DNA from: Rhodospirillales bacterium
GTDB lineage: Bacteria > Pseudomonadota > Alphaproteobacteria > ATCC43930 > CGMCC-115725
Length of the DNA: 64,000 nucleotides
NCBI GenBank assembly: GCA_028288725.1
Contig: JAQGIC010000034.1
Location: 1 to 64,000 of the forward strand
Direction: 5' to 3'
Part shown: piece by piece, positions 31,855 through 38,727 of the stretch
Position numbering within the stretch: position 1 is the first letter of the stretch
How the letters are laid out: each line of letters opens with the position of its first letter
The notes under the pieces: generated by a model
What the model saw: the letters and a program-made list of their open reading frames with translations, nothing else
Told to the model about the DNA's origin: nothing
Database searches by the model: none
Position numbers and translations under genes: made by a program

Positions 31855-32720
31855 CAGGGACGCTGAAGCAGATCGATCAGGCTGGACGTGTCCCAGCGAT
31901 TGCCGCCGCGCGCCTGGACGCGCCCATAGAATTGATCGACCAGCGAGGTGACCGGCAGCGCCGCCTTGTTGCGCTTGGCCTCCTCCAGGCAGATCGCCAG
32001 ATCCTTGCGCATCCAATCGACGGCGAAGCCAAACTCGAATTTGCCCTCGGCCATGGTGGAGGCGCGGTTTTCCATCTGCCAGGACTGGGCGGCACCCTTG
32101 GAGATCACGTCGACGACCTTGTTCGGGTCGAGCCCGGCATGCTTGGCGAAATTGAGGCCTTCCGACAGCGCCTGGACCAGGCCGGCGATGCAGATCTGAT
32201 TGACCATCTTGGTCAACTGACCGGCGCCGACCGGGCCCATCAGCGTGACCGCGCGGCCATAATGCGCCATGACCGGCTCGGCCTTGGCGAACGCCGCGGC
32301 ATCGCCGCCGACCATGATGGTCAGCTTGCCGTTGACCGCACCGGCCTGGCCACCGGAGACCGGCGCGTCAAGAAAGCCCAGCCCCTTCCCGGCCGCGAGC
32401 GCACCCAGCTCGCGGGCGATGTCGGCGGAAGCCGTGGTGTGGTCAGCGAGGATGGCCCCCCGGGCCATGCCGGCGAAGGCGCCGTCGGGCCCGGCCACGA
32501 CCTGGCGCAGATCATCGTCATTGCCGACGCAGACGAACACGATATCGGCACCCTTGGCGGCCTCGGCCGGCGTCGTACCGGCGACGCCGCCATATTCCGC
32601 GACCCAGGCGGCCGCCTTGGCGCCGGTCCTGTTATAGACGGTCACGTCATGGCCGGCGCGCTGCAGATGGCCGGCCATCGGATAGCCCATGACACCCAGG
32701 CCCAGAAATGCGGTCTTCAT
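31854..32720 (-). CDS. NAD(P)-dependent beta-hydroxyacid dehydrogenase (3-hydroxyisobutyrate dehydrogenase family)
   Basis: A 288-residue enzyme of the beta-hydroxyacid dehydrogenase family. The Rossmann motif GLGVMGYPMAGHL lies at residues 7-19, the substrate-binding block is FLDAPVSGGQAGAVNGKL, and the catalytic lysine lies in GQLTKMVNQ. Members reduce or oxidise 3-hydroxyisobutyrate, tartronate semialdehyde (2-hydroxy-3-oxopropionate) or succinic semialdehyde. The exact substrate cannot be settled here; the NRT sequence after strand 2 (VYNRTGAK) favours NADP. It is coupled to the GNAT gene by a one-base overlap and lies 27 bases after the inositol-phosphatase gene. Confidence 0.88.
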   Translation of the reverse strand: MKTAFLGLGVMGYPMAGHLQRAGHDVTVYNRTGAKAAAWVAEYGGVAGTTPAEAAKGADIVFVCVGNDDDLRQVVAGPDGAFAGMARGAILADHTTASADIARELGALAAGKGLGFLDAPVSGGQAGAVNGKLTIMVGGDAAAFAKAEPVMAHYGRAVTLMGPVGAGQLTKMVNQICIAGLVQALSEGLNFAKHAGLDPNKVVDVISKGAAQSWQMENRASTMAEGKFEFGFAVDWMRKDLAICLEEAKRNKAALPVTSLVDQFYGRVQARGGNRWDTSSLIDLLQRP

Positions 32721-32747
32721 CGTTTTGGTCTCCCCAATTGCCTGTTT

Positions 32748-33554
32748 CTATTCCTCGCCGCCGAGCAGCACTTCGTGCAGGGCGTTCCAGCTCGCCTCGT
32801 CGGGCGTCAGCAGCAGCCCGCCGTCATGGGTGCGCGGCGTATAGCTCGAACCGTCGAGCCGGCGCGCATAGCCGCCGGCTTCGCGATGCAGCAGCCAGCC
32901 GGCGGCATGATCCCAAGGCAGCAGCCGGTGATAGAGCGCGAAATGCGCGCGTCCGCTGGCCAGCGCCAGATATTCCTGGCCGGCGCAGCGGAAGCTGAAG
33001 ACCGAGCCGATCAGGTTCGACCGGCCGGCGATCTTGCGGACCAATTGCCGATTGCCGAAGCGCAGCGCCAGCGATCCGCTCATATGATCCGGCGTGGCCG
33101 GCGGCGCCACATGCAGGCGCTGTCCGTCGAGCCAGGCGCCCTCCCCGCGGCCGGCAACCGCCATCTGATCCTTGACCGGATCGAGGATCCAGGACTGCAG
33201 GACCTCGCCGGCCCGAATGAACGAAACCATGACCGCGAACAGCGCGATACCGGCTGCGAAATTGGCCGTGCCGTCGACCGGGTCGATGACCCAGACGGCC
33301 TTCTCGCCCGCCAGCTGGTCCATGACCGAAGCATCTTTCGACGCCGCCTCCTCGCCGACGACCAGCGAGCCCGGCACCAGGTCCCGCAGCAGCGGCGTCA
33401 GCCGCTGCTCGGTCTCGATATCGGCGATGGTGACCAGATCGCCGGGCGATTTCGCATGGATGTCGCCGGCCTCCAGATGCTGGAACCGGGGCAGGATCAG
33501 GTCGGCCGCGGCCTCGCGCAGCAAGGTCGAGACCTGGGTCGTATCGGGCAGCAT
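32748..33554 (-). CDS. Inositol monophosphatase family protein
   Basis: A 268-residue phosphatase of the inositol monophosphatase superfamily. The metal-binding motifs are present in order: GEEAASKD, WVIDPVDGTANF, and the C-terminal region WDHAAGWLLHREAGG, which corresponds to the WDxAAG motif. It would dephosphorylate inositol phosphate or a similar sugar phosphate, or adenosine 3',5'-bisphosphate in the cysQ-like branch; the sequence does not decide. It is first in the minus-strand run that continues through the dehydrogenase, GNAT and DUF2252 genes. Palindromic repeats lie just upstream. Confidence 0.88.
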   Translation of the reverse strand: MLPDTTQVSTLLREAAADLILPRFQHLEAGDIHAKSPGDLVTIADIETEQRLTPLLRDLVPGSLVVGEEAASKDASVMDQLAGEKAVWVIDPVDGTANFAAGIALFAVMVSFIRAGEVLQSWILDPVKDQMAVAGRGEGAWLDGQRLHVAPPATPDHMSGSLALRFGNRQLVRKIAGRSNLIGSVFSFRCAGQEYLALASGRAHFALYHRLLPWDHAAGWLLHREAGGYARRLDGSSYTPRTHDGGLLLTPDEASWNALHEVLLGGEE

Positions 33555-33594
33555 GCGTCCGAACCTTTCGGCGGGGGAATGGTAGAAGGATGGC

Positions 33595-33646
33595 TAGAGC
33601 CTGATCCGATCAAACCGATCCTGTTTGATCGGTGAATCAGTCTCTA
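33595..33646. repeat. Palindromic repeat, copy 1 of a dispersed family
   Basis: An imperfect inverted repeat whose left arm starts TAGAGCCTGATCCGATCAAA and whose inner stem is CCGATCAAAC (33606-33615) paired with GTTTGATCGG (33623-33632). The left arm is nearly identical to that of the element at 48134-48180, 14.5 kb away, showing that both belong to one repeat family. It lies between the inositol-phosphatase start and the hflX terminator hairpin. Confidence 0.8.
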
Positions 33647-33672
33647 AATATTTGGTCTGATGGACCGATTCA

Positions 33673-33698
33673 CCTAACGCTTGGAACCAAGCGTTAGG
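33673..33698 (-). terminator. Hairpin downstream of hflX
   Basis: CCTAACGCTTGG, two A bases, then CCAAGCGTTAGG make a perfect 12-base-pair stem beginning 10 bases beyond the hflX stop on the minus strand. No T-run follows, so if it is a terminator it is of the U-less kind or serves to stabilise the 3' end of the hfq-hflX message. Confidence 0.5.
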
Positions 33699-33707
33699 AT
33701 CGGGCCA

Positions 33708-35012
33708 CTAGCGTTCGCGAGCGGCAAACCGGTCGAGGTCGGCCTGGTTCATGTTGACGACCAGATGGGCGACCCCCTCGTCGTCATGCCGTTCCAGCAC
33801 CTCGCCATGGCGATAAAGCCAGGCAATTCCGGCGCCGTCCATCAAATCGACTTCGAGCGGTACCGGGCGGATTCCATCGACCAGCCGCTCGTCGAGCAGG
33901 CGCAGCAACGCTTCGCAGCCCTCGCCGGTCACGGCCGAAATCGGCACGGTCTCATGGTCGCGGCTCGCCTGGTTGATGACGGCGCCGCGGGATTCTTCGT
34001 CCAGCAGGTCGATCTTGTTCAGCGCTTCGACCAGGCCGTGCTCGACCGCCTCCCCCAGGCCCAGATCCTTCAGCACGGTATGGACATCCTCGCGCTGGGC
34101 TTTGGTGTCCGGGTGCGCCACATCGCGGACATGCACGACCACGTCGGCCTCCTGCACCTCTTCCAACGTGGCGCGGAAGGCGGCGACCAGATGGGTCGGC
34201 AGTTCGGAAATGAACCCGACCGTGTCCGACAGGATCGCCTTGCGGCCCGACGGCAGCTTCAGGGTCCGGAGCGTCGGATCGAGCGTGGCGAACAGCAGAT
34301 CCTTGGCGAAGACCTCGGCCTTGGTCAGGCGGTTGAACAAGGTCGATTTGCCGGCGTTGGTATAGCCGACCAGCGCCACGATCGGGTACGGCACGCGCCG
34401 GCGCGCCTGGCGATGGAGCGTGCGGGTCCGCTTCACGTCCTCCAGCTCGCGCTTCAGCTTGATGATGCGGTCGCCGATCAACCGGCGATCGAGCTCGAGC
34501 TGGCTCTCGCCCGGACCGCCCAGGAATCCGAAGCCGCCGCGCTGGCGCTCCAGATGGGTCCAGGACCGGACCAGGCGCGAACGCTGATAGGTCAGTGCCG
34601 CCAGCTCTACCTGCAGGCGGCCCTCATGGGTGCGCGCGCGGGCGCCGAAAATCTCCAGGATCAGGCCGGTCCGGTCGATGACCTTGCATTGCCAGGCCTG
34701 TTCCAGATTGCGCTGCTGCACCGGGCTGACCGCGGCATCGACGATGACGACGCCGATTTCCAGCTCTTCGATCAGGTCGGCGAGCTTTTCCACGCCGCCC
34801 TTGCCGATCAGCGTTGCCGGGCGCGGCTGGTTCAGCTTGATGACTTCGGCATGGACGACATCGAGCTGGATCGCCTCGGCCAGACCGACGGCCTCGGCCA
34901 GACGCCCCTCCGGCGCCCGGATGGCCCGTTCCGACTGCGGCAGCTTCAGTAGCGGATAGACGACGAGGGCGCGGCCGGTGGACGTGCCACCGGCCTCGAT
35001 TTCATGCCCCAT
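33708..35012 (-). CDS. hflX: GTPase HflX
   Basis: A 434-residue ribosome-associated GTPase. The N-terminal domain carries QRNLEQAWQCKVIDRTGLIL and the glycine-rich GGFGFLGGPGESQLELDRR. The G domain follows with GYTNAGKSTLFNRLT (G1), the G2/G3 region FATLDPTLR and DTVGFISELP, and NKID (G4). HflX splits or rescues stalled ribosomes, particularly under heat or antibiotic stress. It lies 14 bases after hfq, an arrangement conserved across proteobacteria, and the two are surely cotranscribed. Confidence 0.97.
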   Translation of the reverse strand: MGHEIEAGGTSTGRALVVYPLLKLPQSERAIRAPEGRLAEAVGLAEAIQLDVVHAEVIKLNQPRPATLIGKGGVEKLADLIEELEIGVVIVDAAVSPVQQRNLEQAWQCKVIDRTGLILEIFGARARTHEGRLQVELAALTYQRSRLVRSWTHLERQRGGFGFLGGPGESQLELDRRLIGDRIIKLKRELEDVKRTRTLHRQARRRVPYPIVALVGYTNAGKSTLFNRLTKAEVFAKDLLFATLDPTLRTLKLPSGRKAILSDTVGFISELPTHLVAAFRATLEEVQEADVVVHVRDVAHPDTKAQREDVHTVLKDLGLGEAVEHGLVEALNKIDLLDEESRGAVINQASRDHETVPISAVTGEGCEALLRLLDERLVDGIRPVPLEVDLMDGAGIAWLYRHGEVLERHDDEGVAHLVVNMNQADLDRFAARER

Positions 35013-35026
35013 GGCAGCGGCGCCGC

Positions 35027-35272
35027 TCAGGCCTCGCCATCCTTGTCGCCATCAAACAGCTGGACCGGTGCCGCCGGCATCACGGTCGAGATCGCATGCT
35101 TGTAGACGAGCTGGGAATGGGCGTCGCGGCGGAGCAGGACGCAGAAATTGTCGAACCAGGTGATGATGCCCTGGAGCTTCACGCCATTCACCAGGAACAC
35201 GGTGACCGGCGTCTTGTTCTTCCTGACGAAATTGAGGAAGACGTCCTGCACATTCTGTGACTTCTCGGACAT
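35027..35272 (-). CDS. hfq: RNA chaperone Hfq
   Basis: An 81-residue Sm-like protein. The Sm1 motif spans [20 protein letters not shown] with [11 protein letters not shown] after it, and the Sm2 motif is [10 protein letters not shown] at about 61-70, including the YKHA sequence typical of Hfq. It forms a hexamer that pairs small RNAs with mRNAs. The short acidic C-terminal tail (DGDKDGEA) is typical of alphaproteobacteria. It precedes hflX, and two hairpins occur in the upstream leader. Confidence 0.97.
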   Translation of the reverse strand: MSEKSQNVQDVFLNFVRKNKTPVTVFLVNGVKLQGIITWFDNFCVLLRRDAHSQLVYKHAISTVMPAAPVQLFDGDKDGEA

Positions 35273-35299
35273 GGGGTGATCCCTTCTTACAAGTTGTTG

Positions 35300-35348
35300 G
35301 AGCCCCCCGAGGGGAACTCAGGCCTTACGAGGCCCCACCGATGGGGCC
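35300..35348 (-). promoter_or_regulatory. Two hairpins in the hfq leader
   Basis: Upstream of hfq, the minus strand can form a stem of GGCCCCA with TGGGGCC (35331-35348, four-base loop) and a second, smaller CCCC/GGGG stem (35300-35319). Neither is followed by a T-run on the minus strand. They may be the terminator of the upstream HAD gene or structured leader RNA of hfq, whose mRNA is autoregulated in some bacteria. Confidence 0.35.
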
Positions 35349-35451
35349 CCACCAAAAAGTTCCTGCACGATCCGGGCCCTTCTGGGTTCCGTGACCGACA
35401 GAGTCCGTCAGGATAGGAAATTGTATATCAGACCCGTCCGTTGCAAGTTCG

Positions 35452-36111
35452 CTACTGCGAAATCTCACGCGCAAGCGCCATGCAATCTCTGAAATGGCGT
35501 GCCGGTTTGGCCTCGGCGAACTCGTCGTCGCGCAGAATTCCGTCCTCGGGACCATGCACCAGCACGGGCACACAGCCGGCATTCACGGCGCATGCCATGT
35601 CGATCCCGGTGTCGCCGACGAACCAAACCCGAGGCCCCGCCTCGATCCCGCTGCCGCCCAGCGCCAGATCGACCGGCGCGCGATCGGGTTTGTCGCGAAG
35701 CGCGTCGCCGGCACCGATCACCTTGCCGAAATACGGCTCCCAGCCCAACGCCGCGACCTCGCGCCGCAGGAAGCGGCCCGTCTTGTTCGAGACCAGAGCG
35801 AGGTAGTGGCCCCTGGCCGCGATCGCCTGGAGCAGCGCCTCGGCGCCCGGCAGCGGCGACAGGCGCTCGATATGCAGCGTCTCGAACGCCTGGAGATAGA
35901 GATCCCGCGCTTCCTCCCAGCGGTCGCCGAACAGGACGGGGAAGGAATCGCGCAGCGACTTGCGGACCTTGAGCTGGGTCTCCGCCAGGGTCCAGGGCGC
36001 ATGGCCCATCTGGCCGAACATGATGTTGAGCGCCGCGTGGATCGTGCCCCAGCTGTCGACCAGCGTATTGTCCCAGTCGAAGATCAGCGCCTGGGGCTTG
36101 GCGGGGCTCAT
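35452..36111 (-). CDS. HAD-family hydrolase (phosphoglycolate-phosphatase-like)
   Basis: A 219-residue haloacid-dehalogenase-type phosphatase with a helical cap. Motif I, IFDWDNTLVDSW, has the nucleophile Asp12 and acid/base Asp14. Motif II is LVSNKTGR, the motif III lysine lies near DKPDRAPVD, and motif IV is WFVGDTGIDMACA. Such proteins act on small phosphates such as phosphoglycolate or sugar phosphates. It overlaps the upstream aminotransferase by 4 bases; a functional link, for example to a phosphorylated amino acid or pyridoxal phosphate, is possible but unproven. Confidence 0.9.
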   Translation of the reverse strand: MSPAKPQALIFDWDNTLVDSWGTIHAALNIMFGQMGHAPWTLAETQLKVRKSLRDSFPVLFGDRWEEARDLYLQAFETLHIERLSPLPGAEALLQAIAARGHYLALVSNKTGRFLRREVAALGWEPYFGKVIGAGDALRDKPDRAPVDLALGGSGIEAGPRVWFVGDTGIDMACAVNAGCVPVLVHGPEDGILRDDEFAEAKPARHFRDCMALAREISQ

Positions 36112-36974
36112 GTCCGCCGCCCGGCGATTTCGGCCATATGGCCCTGGTATTTCTCGCGCAGTTGCAACGCGAAGGAGCCGGGCTTGCCATTGCCGATCGT
36201 GGCATCGTCGATCTGGGTGATCGGCATCACGAACGAGGTCGTGCTGGTGACGAACGCTTCCCGAGCCGCGTGGGCTTCCTCGACCGTGAAAGCCCGCTCG
36301 ACGAAGCGCAGGCCGGCCTGCTTGGCGATCTCGATTACCACCAGGCGGGTGATGCCGTTCAGGATAGCATGGGTCGGCGGGCGGGTCACCAGCTCGCCGT
36401 CGCGCGTCACGATCCAGGCATTGCTCGAGGTGCCTTCGGTGACGAAGCCGTCGCGGTCATATTGCCAGGCCTCGTAGGCACCGGCCTCTCGGGCCGCCTG
36501 CTTGCCCATCGCCGCCGGCAGCAATGCCACCGATTTGATGTCGCATCGCGCCCAGCGCAGATCCGGAATGGTGATCGCCTTGACGCCGTCGGTCAGCGCC
36601 TTGGGATCGACCGGCCGGGCCCGTCGCGCGGTCGCCACCAGCTGCGGCACCGCGTCCGGCGGGAACGGAAAGTCGCGCGGCGCCACGCCGCGCGTGATCT
36701 GCAGATAGACGCTGCCGTCGCGAATGCCGTTCCGCTTGGCCAGATTGGCCAGCACCATGGTCAAGGCCCGGTCGCTCATCGGCCGGCCGATGCGCAATTC
36801 GCCCAGCGAGCGGTCGAGCCGGACGAGATGCAGATCGAGATCGACGAAGTGGCCGCCGGCCAGCGCGATGACCTCGTAGACGCCATCGGCGAATTGATAG
36901 CCGCGATCCTCGATATGGACGCTCGCGACCGCATGGCGGACGAAGCGGCCATTCACATAGGCGAAACGTGACAT
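36108..36974 (-). CDS. D-amino-acid transaminase (class IV aminotransferase)
   Basis: A 288-residue fold-type IV PLP enzyme. The catalytic lysine lies in RCDIKSVALLPAAMGKQ, the PLP-phosphate and substrate motif is VTEGTSSNAWIV, and the N-terminal region has YVNGRFVRHAVASVHIEDRG. These match D-alanine aminotransferase, which makes D-glutamate or D-alanine for peptidoglycan; branched-chain aminotransferases and 4-amino-4-deoxychorismate lyases are relatives. The DIKS sequence favours the D-amino-acid branch. It heads a two-gene unit with the HAD gene. Confidence 0.87.
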   Translation of the reverse strand: MSRFAYVNGRFVRHAVASVHIEDRGYQFADGVYEVIALAGGHFVDLDLHLVRLDRSLGELRIGRPMSDRALTMVLANLAKRNGIRDGSVYLQITRGVAPRDFPFPPDAVPQLVATARRARPVDPKALTDGVKAITIPDLRWARCDIKSVALLPAAMGKQAAREAGAYEAWQYDRDGFVTEGTSSNAWIVTRDGELVTRPPTHAILNGITRLVVIEIAKQAGLRFVERAFTVEEAHAAREAFVTSTTSFVMPITQIDDATIGNGKPGSFALQLREKYQGHMAEIAGRRT

Positions 36975-37320
36975 GCTGGGTCTCCGCGCGAATTTCCGAC
37001 TGCAGTATGGAGAGCGCGTCGGACGCCGTGAAGCGCTTGCTCTGCAACGGCAATCTCTTGAAACGCCGGGCGTTCGAAGAAAGCGTCCTCCAATCGTCTT
37101 CCCAGGGCTTGACCCTCCGGGGATCCACGTCGTCGGGCAACGGGCCTATGTCTGCAGGAAAACGCCAAGCGGCAGCGCGTGGACACCCGGATCAAGCCCA
37201 CGGCTGTCCGGTTTAATTCTTCCGTCATTCCCGTTCGAACGTTCGCTCGCCAACAGAAGGCGGCAAAATCTAAACCGGACGGCCATGGATCACGCCCGGG
37301 CATGACGACGAATTAAGAGA
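36975..37320. other. Intergenic stretch with degenerate CCCGGATCAAG-type repeats
   Basis: This 346-base gap between ntrX and the transaminase contains three related GC-rich pieces: CTTGACCCTCCGGGGATCCA (about 37108-37127), ACACCCGGATCAAGCCCACG (about 37182-37201), and GATCACGCCCGGGCATGACG (about 37288-37307). They look like decayed copies of the short dispersed palindromes common in alphaproteobacterial intergenic DNA. There is also a TCCGGTTTA (37207-37215) that recurs inverted as TAAACCGGA near 37272. No gene is recognised. Confidence 0.45.
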
Positions 37321-38727
37321 TCACGGCGTGACCTTCATCGCCCTGTCGCCGTTCAGCACGCCCAGCGATTTCAGCTTGCGATGCAGCGCCGAGCGCTCCA
37401 TGCCGATGAAGGCCGCGGTGCGCGAGATATTGCCGCCGAAGCGGGTGACCTGGGCCAGGAGATATTCGCGCTCGAACACCTCGCGCGCGTCGCGCAGCGG
37501 CAGGCTCATGATCTCGCCGCCCTTCTCCCACTTCAGCACGGTCGGCACGATCGAGCCGATCTCGGCCGGCAGCATGTCGGCGCGGATCGGGTCCTTGGCA
37601 TCGCCCGGCGCCATGATCAGCAGCCAGTCGACCACGTTCTTCAGCTGGCGCACGTTGCCGGGCCATTCATAGGCCTGGAGCGCCGCCATCGCGTCCTCGC
37701 CCAGCTCGCGCTGACCGACGCCGGCGCTCTGGGCCGAGCGGCCCATGAAATAGCGGGTCAGTTGCGGGATATCGTCGCGCCGGTCGCGCAGCGACGGCAC
37801 TTTGATCGGCACGACCGACAGGCGATAGAACAGATCCTCGCGGAACCGGCCGGCGACGATCTCGGCCGCCAGATCCCGGTTCGACGAGGCGACGACGCGC
37901 ACGTCGACCTCGACCCGGTTGTTGCCGCCGACGCGCTCGAACACCTGGTCCTGCAGCACGCGCACGATCTTGCCCTGGGTTTCGAGCGGCATGTCGGCCA
38001 CTTCGTCCAGCACCAGCGTGCCGCCGTGGGCCTGCTCGAACGTCCCGATCTTGCGCGGGCTGTCCGGCCCCTCGGCGCCCGGCTCGGTGCCGAACAGCTC
38101 GACCTCCAGCCGCTCCGGCCGCATGGTGGCGCAGTTCAGCACCACGAACGGCCCCTTGCTGCGGCGCGAGCTGGCATGGAGCAGGCGCGCGGCCACTTCC
38201 TTGCCGGAACCGGCCGGACCGCTGATCAGCACGCGGCTGCCGGTCGGCGCCACCTTCTCGATCGCCTGGCGCAGATGGTTCATGGCACTCGAGGCCCCGA
38301 CCAGCTCGACATCGGCGCCCGAGCGCAGCTTCAGTTCCTCATAGTCGCGCTTCAGGCGCGCTGCCTCGATCGCGCGGTCCACCAACAAGAGCAGGCGATC
38401 CGACTTGAACGGCTTCTCGATGAAATCATAGGCGCCGATCTTGATCGCGGCGACCGCGGTCTCGATCGTGCCGTGGCCCGAGATCATCAGCACCGGCAGC
38501 TGCGGCGCCTCGCGTCGGATGATCTTCAGGATCTCGATGCCGTCGAGCTCGCTGCCCTGCAGCCAGATGTCGAGGATGACCAGGCTTGGTTGCCGCGCCC
38601 GGATCCGTGCCAGCGCTTCCTTGGAGTCGGCGGCCTCGCGGGTCTGGTAGCCTTCATCCTGCAGGATGCCGGCCAGCAGCATCCGGATGTCGGCCTCATC
38701 GTCGACGATCAGGATGTCATGCGCCAT
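37321..38727 (-). CDS. ntrX: Nitrogen-regulation response regulator NtrX
   Basis: A 468-residue sigma-54-type response regulator: receiver domain (1-120; IVDDEAD, phosphoacceptor in LVILDIWLQGSELDG), AAA+ domain (about 145-375; Walker A GPAGSGKE, Walker B GTLVLDEVADMP), and a Fis-type helix-turn-helix at the C-terminus (NISRTAAFIGMERSALHRKL). The GAFTGA loop that contacts sigma-54 is absent: the region between ELFGTEPG and GTFEQAHGG is shorter and unlike it, as in other alphaproteobacterial NtrX proteins. It may therefore regulate through sigma-70 promoters. It overlaps ntrY by 11 bases. Confidence 0.95.
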   Translation of the reverse strand: MAHDILIVDDEADIRMLLAGILQDEGYQTREAADSKEALARIRARQPSLVILDIWLQGSELDGIEILKIIRREAPQLPVLMISGHGTIETAVAAIKIGAYDFIEKPFKSDRLLLLVDRAIEAARLKRDYEELKLRSGADVELVGASSAMNHLRQAIEKVAPTGSRVLISGPAGSGKEVAARLLHASSRRSKGPFVVLNCATMRPERLEVELFGTEPGAEGPDSPRKIGTFEQAHGGTLVLDEVADMPLETQGKIVRVLQDQVFERVGGNNRVEVDVRVVASSNRDLAAEIVAGRFREDLFYRLSVVPIKVPSLRDRRDDIPQLTRYFMGRSAQSAGVGQRELGEDAMAALQAYEWPGNVRQLKNVVDWLLIMAPGDAKDPIRADMLPAEIGSIVPTVLKWEKGGEIMSLPLRDAREVFEREYLLAQVTRFGGNISRTAAFIGMERSALHRKLKSLGVLNGDRAMKVTP

